Source: Gigaspora rosea
Taxonomy: Eukaryota > Glomeromycota > Glomeromycetes > Diversisporales > Gigasporaceae
Length of the DNA stretch: 64,000 nucleotides
Assembly: GCA_003550325.1 (NCBI GenBank)
Contig: QKWP01000682.1
Span: 5,253-69,252, forward strand
Direction: 5' to 3'
The notes beneath the pieces are model-generated. The model worked only from the letters and a program-made list of their open reading frames with translations. It was not told the origin of the DNA and did not search any database. Positions 11,541-23,375 of this stretch are shown in pieces; within the stretch, counting starts at the first letter, position 1, and the number at the start of each line of letters is the position of its first letter. The position numbers and the translations under genes are program-made.

Positions 11541-14221
11541 ACTAAATATTATACATAGCAACAGTATAATTTCGCGGACACGTGATGATATGCGCTAAAA
11601 TTCTATTGGCTCGCAGATCGTTATTGCATTTTTCGATTAAAAAGTTAACTTACGATATTAGAGTAAGGGCGAGCATTCAGACGACGTTAGCAAAATCTTA
11701 TATATAGCAAAATTTTGCAAGGAATTTTGTTAAGACGCAGAAGGTGATTTTGTAAGCCAAATTTTGCGTTATGGACGATTTTTGAAAAAGCCGGCAATTT
11801 TCGTTTCGTTTTCACGTTACACCCGATCCTGTGCTGTGATTGGTTTAAAATCACGTGTTGGCGAATTTTTATTCGGTTGCTATGTATAATCACTAAATTT
11901 AACAAATTTGAACACACATGCTGACGGGCAAAAAATTTCGGGGAAAAGTCACTAATTTTGGTCATAATGCATCAAAATTTTAATTTTGATATCACCTTGC
12001 ATAGACGCTAAAGCTCCGGATCAATAAATTCGATCAAAATTTAATATCGATAATGATACCGTTAAATATCGTCTAATACTTACTGTATACCTCTTATTTT
12101 GAATAAAACGATAAATGAAAATTCAAGTGGTTCGTTTCCAGATTATTTTTGGATTATCTATTTAAATATTATCCTCAGTAGGTTTAGCGATACAATAGTT
12201 AAACTTTTGAAGGTTAAGACAATCTACTTGTTGGATACTTGATTAAATTTGAATTCTCTTAGTTTATTTAGGTTAACTTGGTTTTGATCTCGATCAATAT
12301 ATATTTATTGGTGTTGAGAACGAAAGTATCTTCTTTACCAATCAGGAATACAACGTGCACATATACATGAGGTGTTTAAATTATTTTGCTCTGAGTCCAA
12401 AAATCGTAAATAATTTAGAATGACAAAAATAATTCAGGCTGTACATTTTAGCATACAACTAAAAATCTATTATTGTACTGTATATTGAAAGTTAAATGTC
12501 ATGAATTTAATATTAATTTATTATCTGTTATCTATACGGTATATACATTTAAATGAATGGGTGTTTCAAAGCTAACAATTAAGTGACACATTTCGAATTT
12601 TTCAGTAGTATTTTTATTGTATTATAAATCGGAAAAATAAAATATGATTCTCTGATTTTTAACTTTGAAACCCCCTAATATGTATAAATTCGAAAATAAT
12701 GTTCGTTTCACAATCAGCAAACCACTTATTCTTTTATATAATACAGCAATAAATTTTTTAGTGAATATATTCATAAAGATTATTTCTGTATTTATAAACT
12801 TTTTTCTTTAGAAAATTGCTTTAACAAATTTATTTATTCTCTTTAATTTAAAAAAAATTTTTAAAAATAATAATTAAATCTATTTAATAAAAAAATTTAT
12901 ATGTACTGTATATAGTTGATGCAATACTATAATGAGTTCCGGATAATGAGATCAAACTATTCAAATTTTATAAAATTTCATCTAAAAAGTGTTATGACAC
13001 TTAATTTTTTTATATGATAATGAAGTAACGTTAAATAATATATATGAAACTAGGAAAATTTTTCTTTATGAAGTATCTGGAAGTTATTTAAATAATAAAG
13101 AGCTTTTTGATGGATAAATAAACTTCTTTTTTGTAATCTTAAGGATTATATAGAGATAATATTAACACACATTTGTCAATGAGCTTGAAGTTTTTTATAT
13201 AAAGACAATATGATGATTTTAGTGAAATTTGATTTTTTTTTATAACGCATAAATAATTAATGTAAGGAATAGATCTGTTATCAAAACTTTTAAAAGAGTA
13301 TTTTAAGATCATATTATCCCAGCAATAATTTTTTACTATTATTGTGAGTTCGTAGAAACATTACAATCAAATTACATCATATGACATTTTAAGCTCCGAG
13401 GTCTTTCATTACGAAACCAATCTTTGATTTCCTCATACAAATAACTGTTAATAGATGTACTTATATATTCAAATGGTGGTTTTGGTAACTTGGTAGAGTA
13501 GTTTTAAAAGATATTCATCAGCAGTTAACGTTAAAAGGAATATTCTTATATGTCTTATATATTTAATCGTTCACTACACCATATCGGGATAATAATTCTG
13601 CACATTGACGGTTTACAAGAGCACATGAAATAAGCTTTTATAATTATGATAGTAACAATCATTCAGTAATGTTATCTTATTGAAAAAAATAAAAATTTTA
13701 GATCATCTACATAGTGATTTATTTAACGCTAAAAATATAACCAGAATTAATGTTGTAAAACGTTGTCAAAGAATCCAAATTTACAAAGGTTACTTACAAT
13801 GAGATTTCATAACTGATTACTAACTATAGTGAATATAAAGTCGTTCATGTTTTAAAAAGATATTACTACAGTAGATCAGAAATAGTCTATTATTAAAAGA
13901 ATTATGCAAATTATCAATCATATTTAAATCAATTTATCATTATTGCTGGAATATAATCGTGAATGAGACAGGACCAAGAATTTTTATTTCATTGGTCAGT
14001 TACAGTCCAGCCCTGTCCATTCGAAGATTGGCCCTTCCGTAACGTCACGATAAATAAGGAAGAATTCTTGATCAAGAAGAAAATTATCATTAAATTTCGA
14101 TACTGTGTAAAAAGCCATAAAATATATATGAAATCAATAATTACATAATTTCTATAAATACATAAATTCTAGAAAATACATGAATTTTTTATAAACTGAT
14201 CATTTATACCATTGGAAAAAT
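11541..14221. other. intergenic DNA 5' of the outer hAT and 3' of the Kelch gene
   Basis: No protein-coding family is recognisable. A stretch at 11680-11980 is somewhat less AT-rich and repeats TTTTGC-type words. A short MITE-like repeat lies at 12559-12675. The remainder is featureless AT-rich sequence. Confidence 0.5.
12559..12675. mobile_element. short MITE-like repeat, 117 bp
   Basis: The ends are GGGTGTTTCAAAG and inverted GGGGGTTTCAAAG, so about 12 bases pair. The interior (GTAGTATTTTTATTGTATTATAAATCGGAAA region) recurs as a diverged copy at about 26815-26903. No target duplication is clear. Confidence 0.5.
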
Positions 14222-15690
14222 TCAATTAACCACCCGTGTTGCCGATTTTTCACTATGATCTAGCATAGGATGAATATCACTTTCTTTGTATCGATTTATC
14301 ATCCTCTTCATACATATAAATATCACAGTAAATACTATCAAGAGAATGACAATAATTGATGATAAAATAATTATGATAATTATTAAAAGTTTATTATTGT
14401 CATTAGTAAATTTCGGCGGCACAGCAGTATCTTCTTCGTTATCTATTTCAAGACCATTGACTTTTGGCAGGGAAAGATCATTGCTTATAGGGTTTTTATA
14501 ATTTACATAATTAAAATTTGTTTCCCATTTTTGACTTGACATATTGTAGGCTACCCATGAATCAAGGATAGGTTGAATGCAATATCCAGTTGTACCACCA
14601 TAAATCTTTTTAATCCGTTGAAAAAAAAAAATTAGTTATCAAATTGAATTAATTTAATTAATATTATAAGCATTATATGATGTTAAAATTTAATCTTACA
14701 AATACGGAGTCAGACAATTGAGCACCTTGTCCTCGATTTCGAGTTACTGTAATGTTTTGAATAAATGGTGCTGAAATAACACTCTCAAATTGGAAAGTTT
14801 TCAGATCGAAATTTACAGCTTCCATAACATTTCCACCAGTATCCATCATGATAATACTTAGTTTATTATTCCAAACTCCTATTACACCATCATTAAATGG
14901 GATTGGCAATTGATATTGAGGTGTCATAAACCCATATTTTGGTGAATAAATATACTGAGTTTGATTGATGGAAGAATCATTCTCGTGAAAACCACCAAAT
15001 ATGAAAGCATTTCCTTTGATCGCCACGACACCAGCGTTTTTAGTTGGAGCAATATAACTCTTTTAAAATCATGAAATAAATTTAATAAATAACTTTGAAA
15101 AATAATTTGATATTTACAAGATGTTAGACATTCACCTTATTATCTGATAAAATTGTCCACTGCCATGGAGTAACATTTATATCTAATAAATATGATCCTT
15201 GTGTTGTAGAATTTGCTCCCCACATAAACATAAGACCTGGTTTTAACCATACAGCACGTGGTCCCCAATTGTCATTTATAAGATCGCGTGGTATAAAATT
15301 TTGTGAATACTGAGGGTCATTCCATCTTTGTGTATTAAAATCATAAATTTGTAAACCAGGAGAAGTACTATTAATTTGTTGATCCTTTCCTCCAAGCACG
15401 AATAAAAGGCCACGAGTTTCATCAACAATACAACCAGGGTCTGTAACACTTTTAACATTTGTCGTTGATAATGGTTGCCATGAAATTTTACCTTGTGAAA
15501 ATGGTGGTGTTGCATAATGAAAAAAATTGGTAGATGCCCAGGTACTACATCCTATTGTACCTCCGAAAATGTAAAATGAATTCTTATAAGTAACCACACA
15601 ATGTGAAGCGAGTGGTCCAATATCTTCTGAGGCTGACATATTTATCAACCCCATAAAAATGATAATAAACTTTTTCAATATAAATTTCAT
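14222..15690 (-). CDS. Kelch-repeat membrane protein, three exons, 432 aa
   Basis: Exons are 15690-15136, 15059-14700 and 14605-14222, joined by phase-0 introns of 76 bp (GTGAAT...AG) and 94 bp (GTAAGA...AG). The ATG at 15690 was chosen because it gives a signal-peptide-like start (MKFILKKFIIIFMGLINM); the open frame extends a little upstream without another ATG. About six Kelch blades follow, with motifs FYIFGG, LLFVLGG, LMFMWGA, AFIFGG and VFIYGG (the last spans the second splice junction). A linker with acidic residues leads to a transmembrane helix at about residues 378-404 (LLIIIIIILSSIIVILLIVF) and a short basic cytoplasmic tail ending RVVN. It is therefore probably a type I membrane protein with an extracellular beta-propeller. 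Such Kelch proteins are a large family in Rhizophagus; ligand and function are unknown. Galactose-oxidase-like catalysis is not supported by any residue seen. No neighbouring gene informs its role. It is the only gene here with all exons intact. Confidence 0.85.
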
Positions 15691-16120
15691 GATTTGAATA
15701 TCGTTGTGAAAAATTTTAGAAGCCAACTCAGATGTATTACAGGATTATATCTTATTAATACATGTATTAGAGATCTGCCTTCTACATCATTTATTATAAA
15801 TGCTATGTAACAGTAGCTCAATTTGATGCAGATTGCTTTGTATTTCCATATTGTTATTTTAGTAGGTACTTTATTACGTACGTACGTACGTACTCTTGTC
15901 CTTAAAAAGTTTAGTCCTGGAATTAATCTGCAACGAGCTCATTACCTGAAACTAATATATATATAACGCAATTAATTTTGGAATTTTGTAGCCCTTTTTG
16001 AAACTGAATTACGTTTACTTAATTTTGTGAAATTTGCAGATCATAATCATTTGCTATTTTTCTAGGTGATTTCTGATTTCTTAAATTTCTCCGATATGAG
16101 AATATCAGATTATCATACCC
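15691..16120. other. upstream region of the Kelch gene
   Basis: This 430-bp stretch presumably holds the Kelch gene promoter, but no defined element can be named. It contains an ACGT microsatellite at 15875-15893 (TACGTACGTACGTACGTAC). Confidence 0.4.
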
Positions 16121-16600
16121 GACCCGTGGGTCGATAGCATAGTGGTTGCGCTCCTGGGTCCCCAGTCTCAAGGTCGCCGATTTGAGTTATACTGGAGGAC
16201 AAACCTTGGCAAGGTCACGGTTTAAAATTAGCCACAGGCTTCTAAAAGTGACGTTGCAAAATAAATATGAATAAGGACAATTCCGGTGAAACTCCGGTCG
16301 TTCCGGTAAAATTCCCGGGTTGTGAACAGGTCATCCGGTAAAATGCGGTTGTAAATTACTGGTGAAATTCCAGTTGTTATGTAGTTGATTTGGATTAACT
16401 AAATGAGGCACGGTCAATTAAAACAACGCTTATCATTATGTCATTTTTTACAAAATGAGTTAACAATACGTCTATAAAATAAAGCATTAACTATATAATT
16501 GATGCTGGCTTGTTGATCCTTGCTGATCAAACAAGCTATACGAATGGGGTTCAGGGACACGGTTAAAAAATTAGCCATGCCCACATCACGTGCACATAAT
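16121..16600 (+). repeat. tRNA-like SINE-type repeat
   Basis: The 5' part holds an A-box-like TAGCATAGTGGTTGCGCTC at about 16134-16152 and a B-box-like GGTCGCCGATTTGAGT at about 16171-16186, at the spacing of an internal pol III promoter. No full tRNA cloverleaf could be built, so it is not a tRNA gene. The body contains several degenerate CCGGTRAAATTCCGGT units (16277-16376). A CACGGTTTAAAATTAGCCA segment at about 16216 recurs as CACGGTTAAAAAATTAGCCA at about 16558. The 3' end is uncertain. Confidence 0.5.
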
Positions 16601-16702
16601 ATACATTATAACTCCCATGATTTGATAAGTCAGTTTTAGCTACTGACTCTATTCTTTAGATTGCAAGTATATCAATAAAATAAAAGTATATTTTATTAAT
16701 AA

Positions 16703-16740
16703 GGTAGCTGCGCGACGCTGTCACGCAAAACCAGGAACGG
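16703..16740 (+). repeat. short GC-rich hairpin repeat, copy 1
   Basis: GGTAGCTGCGCGACGCTG followed by TCACGCAAAACCAGGAACGG. The same motif occurs at 47372-47408 and 48740-48777. The core CTGCG-CGA-CGCAG can form a 5-bp stem with a 3-nt loop; this copy has one mismatch. Confidence 0.8.
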
Positions 16741-18057
16741 AAGAATCAGTAGATCATATTAGAAGTTTAAAAAAAATGAAATATTTTAATAGTTTATTAA
16801 TACTAACTAATAAATTATGTATACCTTAATCTACATGTGTATAGTACAGAGTTGGCATATGACTAGGTCACATTAATAAATTCTGAAATAAGTCATATGA
16901 ATTTAATTGGATATGTGCCAACACTATGTACATTTTTTAGTATTTATTGTTTGATTATGTTTAAAAGCTTGACTTATTCAGTATGATGATGAAATATGGT
17001 ATAAGAAGCATTTTATATAGATAACAAAGTTGTAAATAGCAGTAGTAAATATTATAAAATATATATATATATTTTTGAATATTTAGATTAGATCAACCAA
17101 TAAGTAATACATATAATGTTTGATCAGGTTAGGATCCTGAAAGTGATAATTAACTAATTATCATGAATTGATTACATCAAAGTTTAATAGCTAATGCTTT
17201 AATAAATGTCATAATTTAAATTGCATGATTAATATTTTAATCAAAAGTCAAAGCCTCATAATCAAAGTATGACAAAATAGAGTTAGAGAAAATTTGTATA
17301 TAATAATAAAGAATTGAATAGGAGCTTTTTCATTGTTCATGCAAACTGACAATAATAGATAATTCCTTAACATTGGTTTTAAAAAAAATATATATACTTG
17401 TCTAACTTTACCCAGCATAGCGGAAGTTCGTTTTGATTGATAAAATTAAACTAAACGTGATTGGCGACGATCTTTTTTTTATACAGTTAACTGTAATTTT
17501 TAAAGTACTTTTATAAGTAAAAATCGTCATGTCATATGAGAAATTTTTTTTTGTAATACGCAATGTAAAAATCAACTTAAGTCGTTAGTATTTTACCTTG
17601 AGTTTTACTGTTTTTTAACTTGGGATACAGTGGGATACAGAAGTTTCAAGAATTAGATGAGAAGCAAAGATTTTACAAGGTCGGAAGGTAGTTCGGCGAC
17701 CTAAGCAATTGGTGAGTAAAGTTGCAAGATTCTGTTTCCACTAGTTTTGCTTGTCTAATAAAAAAACTATTTCGAACTACATTTTAAACTGTACTTTACT
17801 TTTTTTTTGTTATATTTATTTAGGTTATAAGTATAGTTTATAAATACAACGTTTATAGGTAGCAGTAGTGTGGCAGTAGTTAGAAATGTTCGCGTATCTT
17901 GAATCTATGTTTAATAATGTATTATGAAACATAATGGTTTATTGTAAATTAATGTACTTAGAATAATAAATACATTGTGAAATATGAATTAAAGTAGCTA
18001 TTATGAATATATTAATGTGTTGTAAGACTATAATACGCGTCTTCAGACTAATTTTTT
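16741..18057. other. intergenic DNA up to the first assembly gap
   Basis: AT-rich sequence without a recognised gene. A tandem 11-bp duplication (GGGATACAGTGGGATACAG) is seen near 17621-17640. An imperfect inverted pair (GAGTTGGCATATG near 16851, ATATGTGCCAACACT near 16913) may be a tiny MITE, but no target duplication was found. Confidence 0.45.
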
Positions 18058-18722
18058 NNNNNNNNNNNNNNNNNNNNNNNNNNNNNNNNNNNNNNNNNNN
18101 NNNNNNNNNNNNNNNNNNNNNNNNNNNNNNNNNNNNNNNNNNNNNNNNNNNNNNNNNNNNNNNNNNNNNNNNNNNNNNNNNNNNNNNNNNNNNNNNNNNN
18201 NNNNNNNNNNNNNNNNNNNNNNNNNNNNNNNNNNNNNNNNNNNNNNNNNNNNNNNNNNNNNNNNNNNNNNNNNNNNNNNNNNNNNNNNNNNNNNNNNNNN
18301 NNNNNNNNNNNNNNNNNNNNNNNNNNNNNNNNNNNNNNNNNNNNNNNNNNNNNNNNNNNNNNNNNNNNNNNNNNNNNNNNNNNNNNNNNNNNNNNNNNNN
18401 NNNNNNNNNNNNNNNNNNNNNNNNNNNNNNNNNNNNNNNNNNNNNNNNNNNNNNNNNNNNNNNNNNNNNNNNNNNNNNNNNNNNNNNNNNNNNNNNNNNN
18501 NNNNNNNNNNNNNNNNNNNNNNNNNNNNNNNNNNNNNNNNNNNNNNNNNNNNNNNNNNNNNNNNNNNNNNNNNNNNNNNNNNNNNNNNNNNNNNNNNNNN
18601 NNNNNNNNNNNNNNNNNNNNNNNNNNNNNNNNNNNNNNNNNNNNNNNNNNNNNNNNNNNNNNNNNNNNNNNNNNNNNNNNNNNNNNNNNNNNNNNNNNNN
18701 NNNNNNNNNNNNNNNNNNNNNN
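18058..18722. other. assembly gap (665 N)
   Basis: Unsequenced run of N flanked by poly-T/poly-A edges (TTTTTT before, TTTTTTTTTTTAAAAAAAAAA after). Homopolymers or a repeat may have broken the assembly here. Confidence 1.
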
Positions 18723-19294
18723 TTTTTTTTTTTAAAAAAAAAACATAATTTACCTTTTCTAGTTTTTTCATGACCACCATGCCCATCATGGTGCGCAACA
18801 CAGATTATTTCATAAATTTTTGATAGAACAAACTTGTATCCCAAGTTATTCCTATCTTGTTTAGGCATATGCAGTTCTTCTGTTATGCCAACACAAAGAT
18901 CCTTAAAGGCATTAGTTTGAATTTTGAGTTACACTAAAGATTGGAATTGTTTAGTATATTTAGACATTCATTAAATTTCATGAGTCACAAGGCCATATCC
19001 TTGCTAATCAATAAAGTGTTGAAGAAAATACGTAATATAAGGCGATAAAGATCGATTCGTATACAATGAATAAAAAAAATGAAACACGTAACAACAAAGA
19101 ATTATCTTTATAAATATCAATGAAAAGATCAATGTAACATCAATGTGATTATTATAATTATTACTAATGCTATTGATAAAACATGCAATTTTTATTGTAC
19201 ATTTATTATCATAGTTTATTACATTGCTGTGGTCTTATATTTATCAAATAGATTTTAAGCCATTTTAGTTTTTTTATTTTTTTTGAAATCAAGC
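18723..19294. other. intergenic DNA after the first gap
   Basis: No gene recognised. Reading frames that cross the N run are artefacts. Confidence 0.5.
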
Positions 19295-19302
19295 AGTATA
19301 TC

Positions 19303-20261
19303 TAGTGATGTGCCACATACAGTACTAAACGTACAGTACTGTACGTACTGTATGCTAAAATTTTTGCTAATCATTTATTAAGAGGGGTCGATATAAATAT
19401 TTATGTGCCAATTGACCAATCAAATTTATTAATTGATCAACACCCGATGAAGCTTTCTTGTTAGATAAATTAAATTTGTACATATTGCATCTAAAGTAGC
19501 AATCTATCTAAAGTAGCTACTTTAGATATATAAAGTAGCGCTTAATAAAATTAAGCAGATATGTACATAGTATATTACTAATTTGCTATATTAAATATTT
19601 GCTTATTAAAATAGGTTTAAACATTACATAAATTATAATATAGACTAACATTAAAAAAAATTAAAACATAGATACTAATTTAATTTTATTATATAATCTT
19701 AATTTTTTATATATGCAGTATATGTACTGAACGCTAAAAAATTTGGGTATTATTTTAATGATTACACATCACTAGCTGCATACTTTAAAATGATGCAGAT
19801 CCAATCACTAGGTCACGAGAATTTTGCCTATACGTACGAAGTCTTTTTCTTGGATAAATGCATTATATAATTTTTTATTTATTAATTTTTTTTTTTTTGC
19901 TAATGAATCAAATTTATCTGACCTAATTAGCAACTTGACTAAAATCTCTGAACTAAATTTAACTTGAAATCAATTCGTTTATAATAGATTTACTACAGTT
20001 TGTTCATTTTATATGTTCGTTTCATTTGCTTCTCTTCTGGGAGTCCTGGAAAGTGATGTTAACCAGATAATTAACTTCGAACGACCTAAATATTTATCTA
20101 TTAAAATAGAATTAAATATTATATTAATTGTAATATAGACTAATATTAAAAAAAAATTTTAAAATATAACCACTAGAGCAATTTTACTATATAAGTACTA
20201 TACGTACTGTACGTACTGTACGCTAAAAACATTTGGACATCATATAAATGGCATATCACTA
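19303..20261. mobile_element. composite non-autonomous hAT element, 959 bp, 8-bp TSD
   Basis: Perfect 8-bp target duplications AGTATATC flank it (19295-19302 and 20262-20269). Ends are TAGTGATGTGCCA and inverted TAGTGATATGCCA. Subterminal GTACGTACTGTACG repeats occur near both ends. A second right end (ACACATCACTA) lies inside at about 19774, and the ~170 bp before it (19601-19774) matches the ~165 bp before the true right end (20097-20261). No transposase is present. Confidence 0.9.
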
Positions 20262-20269
20262 AGTATATC

Positions 20270-21085
20270 AATAGACTAAACTAGTGTTACTATCAAAATT
20301 TGGGAGAGCGTCAGATTAGAGGACCAGATTTAGATCAGAGATAGTAAACAAGAGAGGGAATACATAAGGTCGGGTTTATAAATATACTAAAAAAGGATTT
20401 ATAAAGAAACAATACAAAAATAAATGAAAGCCAAGAGATACGATATAATAAACCTTCATTAAGAAAATTTATTTTAATAGAGGAATCATCTGGATAATGC
20501 TTGCTCTCTCTATTATATATAAGGGCAAAAACCTCTCAATACACAAAGAGCAAACACATCAGACTTATATACATGTGTAATCTATATAAATTATTTATAC
20601 CAATCAATTGCCAGTTTAACTTCTTTCTCTCTTATACAATCAATTTGTCATTGAGATATGACAACTAAAAGTCTAATTGCCCTTCAACACCTACAAACTT
20701 GATCGTACTATTACTTTGTGTGAGGGGTGAGACGATAATATTTAAATGCTTCATATTCATTCGTCCCTAAAAGAAGTAATAATAATTCATACATAATTGA
20801 TCTGTGTACAAAAGCGATGGCATAATGATTAGTAATATAAATATTCGACGCATCATGATAGCTTTAATTAATTGTAGAACGAATTACTCTCCCCCCAAGG
20901 AAAACTAAATAAGGTAATAGGAGCAACATGTGTTACAGAGGGACAATTGAAAGGTTTAAGGATGATCGAATGTAACAATGATCGATCAAAATAAAGCAGG
21001 GGCAGAATAAGGAAATGCTGTGATTTTTGGGCGCAGAAATATTATTATAATAACACCGGTAAATAAGAAATAAACAAATAAAAAA
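20270..21085. other. intergenic DNA before the tandem array
   Basis: No gene recognised. At 21027-21059 it carries TTTTGGGCGCAGAAATATT and a following ATTATAATAACACC, a word almost identical to one at 55920-55953. Read on the minus strand both give GVIIIIFLRP. Confidence 0.45.
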
Positions 21086-22017
21086 TGAGGCACAACTTAA
21101 ACTTGAAATACTGTACTTACTTAAAATAGTCTTTTTGAAGGGATAATCATGTACGAATAGCATGTATGTACGTACGAAAGCCATACCAAACCGGTTTAAT
21201 ATAAAAGGCAATCGGACTTTCGATTCCATAATTTCATGTGAAATATAACCAATCAAAGAACCGTATGTGTTCACACCATTTCACTCTTCAGATAACCATG
21301 CACTTCGTTGCACTCCGCTCCTGGTAAAAAAGATTCTGAGCAAAATAAAAATTTACTACCGTAATCACATACCGGAACCCCTTAAACATCAACCCCTACC
21401 ACGACAAGCAGTAACCCAAAGGCATGAAACGTAAACTCGAAATACTTACTTAAAAATAACCCCCTTCGTAGGGACAATTATCCAAGAATAATACGTGCAC
21501 ACGTAAAAAGTCATATCAAACCGGTCCAACATAAAATGCAAATTTGGAACACCGCATCCCATAATGTCATGTGAAAACACAACCAATCAAAGAACCGTAT
21601 TTGTTCACACCATTTCGCTCTTCAAATAACCAAGCACTTCATTGCACTCCGTTCCTGGTACGGAACAGAATTTTGACATTCTTATAAAAAAGATTGAGCA
21701 AAAAAAAAAATACTAACGTAATCACATACCGGAACCCCTTAAACATCAACCTCTACTGCAACAAGCAGAAACACAAAGGCACAAAACGTAAACTCGAAAT
21801 ACCTACTTAAAAATAACCCCTCTCATAGGGACAATCATCCAAGAATAACATGTGCACACGTAAAAAGTCATATCAAACCGGTCCAACATAAAACGCAAAT
21901 TTGGAACACCGCACTCCATAATGTCATGTGAAAACACAACCAATCAAAGAACCGTATTTGTTCACATCATTTCACTCTTCAGGTAACTATGCACTTCGTT
22001 GCACTCTGTTCCTGGTA
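21086..22017. repeat. tandem array, three ~335-357-bp units
   Basis: Three head-to-tail units end in a shared TTCCTGGTA-type word at 21326, 21660 and 22017. Each contains AACCAATCAAAGAACCGTAT, CAAACCGGTYYAA, and CGTTGCACTCCG-type blocks. Units 2 and 3 are close to each other (differences are mostly single bases plus a ~23-bp insertion); unit 1 is more diverged and truncated on the left. Minus-strand frames show stops at different places in each unit, so coding is unlikely. Confidence 0.85.
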
Positions 22018-22674
22018 TATCAGATTGTCATAATATCGTGACTTGGATTAATAAATTTCAAGAATATGCATTTAATATTATATGTTGGGGATGATGCTGA
22101 AATTTGGGTCTTGATTTAAAAATAAAACCCTACAAAAAACCCACTTATGCTCTTTTGTTATATACACTAACTCTAAACTCTAACCTATTCTACAAAAAAG
22201 TTAGTTAGAAAAAAATATCCCAAAAAATTTAAAAATTTCATATAAAAATTAATTAAAATTTCAACAAATTAAATGCCAATTTTTATATATACATACATAC
22301 ATAAATCATTTCAAGTAAATCGGATTTAAATACAGAAATAATAATTGATAAATAGTAATAAATATAAATTTTTTATTTCAAGTTCATTTTTATTATACAA
22401 TTTGCTCTTATTATTTATGAAAAACTTTTTTATTGAGTAGATATCTATTCAAAAATCAATAAAATAAATTTTCAAAAAACTGCAAAATAACACCCCAAAC
22501 TGCCAAAATTATAGCATTGTAGTTTCAAGTCAATAAGCATTCAAGTTAGGTACCACATGACCAAAGCATGTCCATAGGTATTCCCAATAGACATGACTGT
22601 GACTTCATGTTCTGAACCCTATAAATTTACAATAGATCATCATTATTCATAGTTTTTTCAAAATAAAAAAAAGA

Positions 22675-22815
22675 TATAAGCCTTGCTTTAATTGGCTGTG
22701 CCCAAATAGTGTGGCAGGGGTATTATCTAGAAAATCAAAAAAACTGATCATAAGCCTTGCTTTAATTGACTGCGCCCCAAATTGTGTGGCAGGGGTACAT
22801 ATCACATAGAAAATC
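22675..22815. repeat. two-unit tandem repeat, ~75 bp
   Basis: ATAAGCCTTGCTTTAATTG occurs at 22676 and 22751, each followed by GTGTGGCAGGGGTA and TAGAAAATCAA. The units differ by a few substitutions and a small insertion. Confidence 0.85.
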
Positions 22816-23042
22816 AACAAAACTAATAAATAAATTTAGGATCATAGTTGATCTTTTAAAGATCTTTTGCTTTGTTGTCTGCAGCATCTAGCCTGTTAGA
22901 ATTCTTGGATGATTTAAGCTTGTAAATAAAAAAATTTCTTGTACTTTTTTGTAAACTGGTTTGTTATATTTGAAAATAATACTTTCTGCTGTGTGCCTAG
23001 TACTCTAAAAAGCCTATAATAATAATCTTATTTGATATTTTT

Positions 23043-23375
23043 AGTACATCCTTCAGGATATGAGCCTAGCTCCATCTAAAAAAAAATTTGAAATAAAGCC
23101 AGTTATCTACATCTTGGACAATTTTTTTATATATTATCTATTTTTTATATGTTACTTCTACTTTTATTATTTAAATAATTTTAGTATAGTTTTTGGGCCA
23201 TGAGTCTGGTCTCACTTAAAAATATTTCTGAGAAACCAGCTATTTATATTTAGATAAAAATTTCTAATAAACAATTTTTTTATATTTCTAGTATAGTCTT
23301 CAGGCTGTAAGCCTAGCTTAATCTAAAAAAATTTTGTTGGGATGAAGCCAGTTACCTATATAAAATAAAAATTCT
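23043..23375. repeat. three diverged tandem units, ~100-150 bp
   Basis: The pattern TAGTAYA-TTC-GG-ATGAGCCTAGCT...ATCTAAAAAAA...GAAGCCAGTTA recurs three times, starting near 23043, 23180 and 23279, separated by T-rich spacers. Divergence is considerable. Confidence 0.65.

Noticed and set aside
11687..11965. 92-codon minus-strand frame
   Set aside because: Composition follows local TTTTGC repeats; no domain and no splice context.
11541..12010. MITE from GCATTCAGACGACG to CATAGACGCT
   Set aside because: The supposed ends pair poorly and no target duplication is present.
16121..16200. tRNA gene
   Set aside because: A and B box-like words are present but no acceptor or anticodon stem can be paired; a tRNA-derived repeat fits better.
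17939..18868. Long open frames across the first N run
   Set aside because: Almost all codons are N; the flanking parts are short and domain-free. Same for 41443-42300 across the second N run.
20933..21274. 113-codon minus-strand frame at the tandem array
   Set aside because: The matching positions of units 2 and 3 contain stops and shifts, and no domain is seen; treated as repeat.
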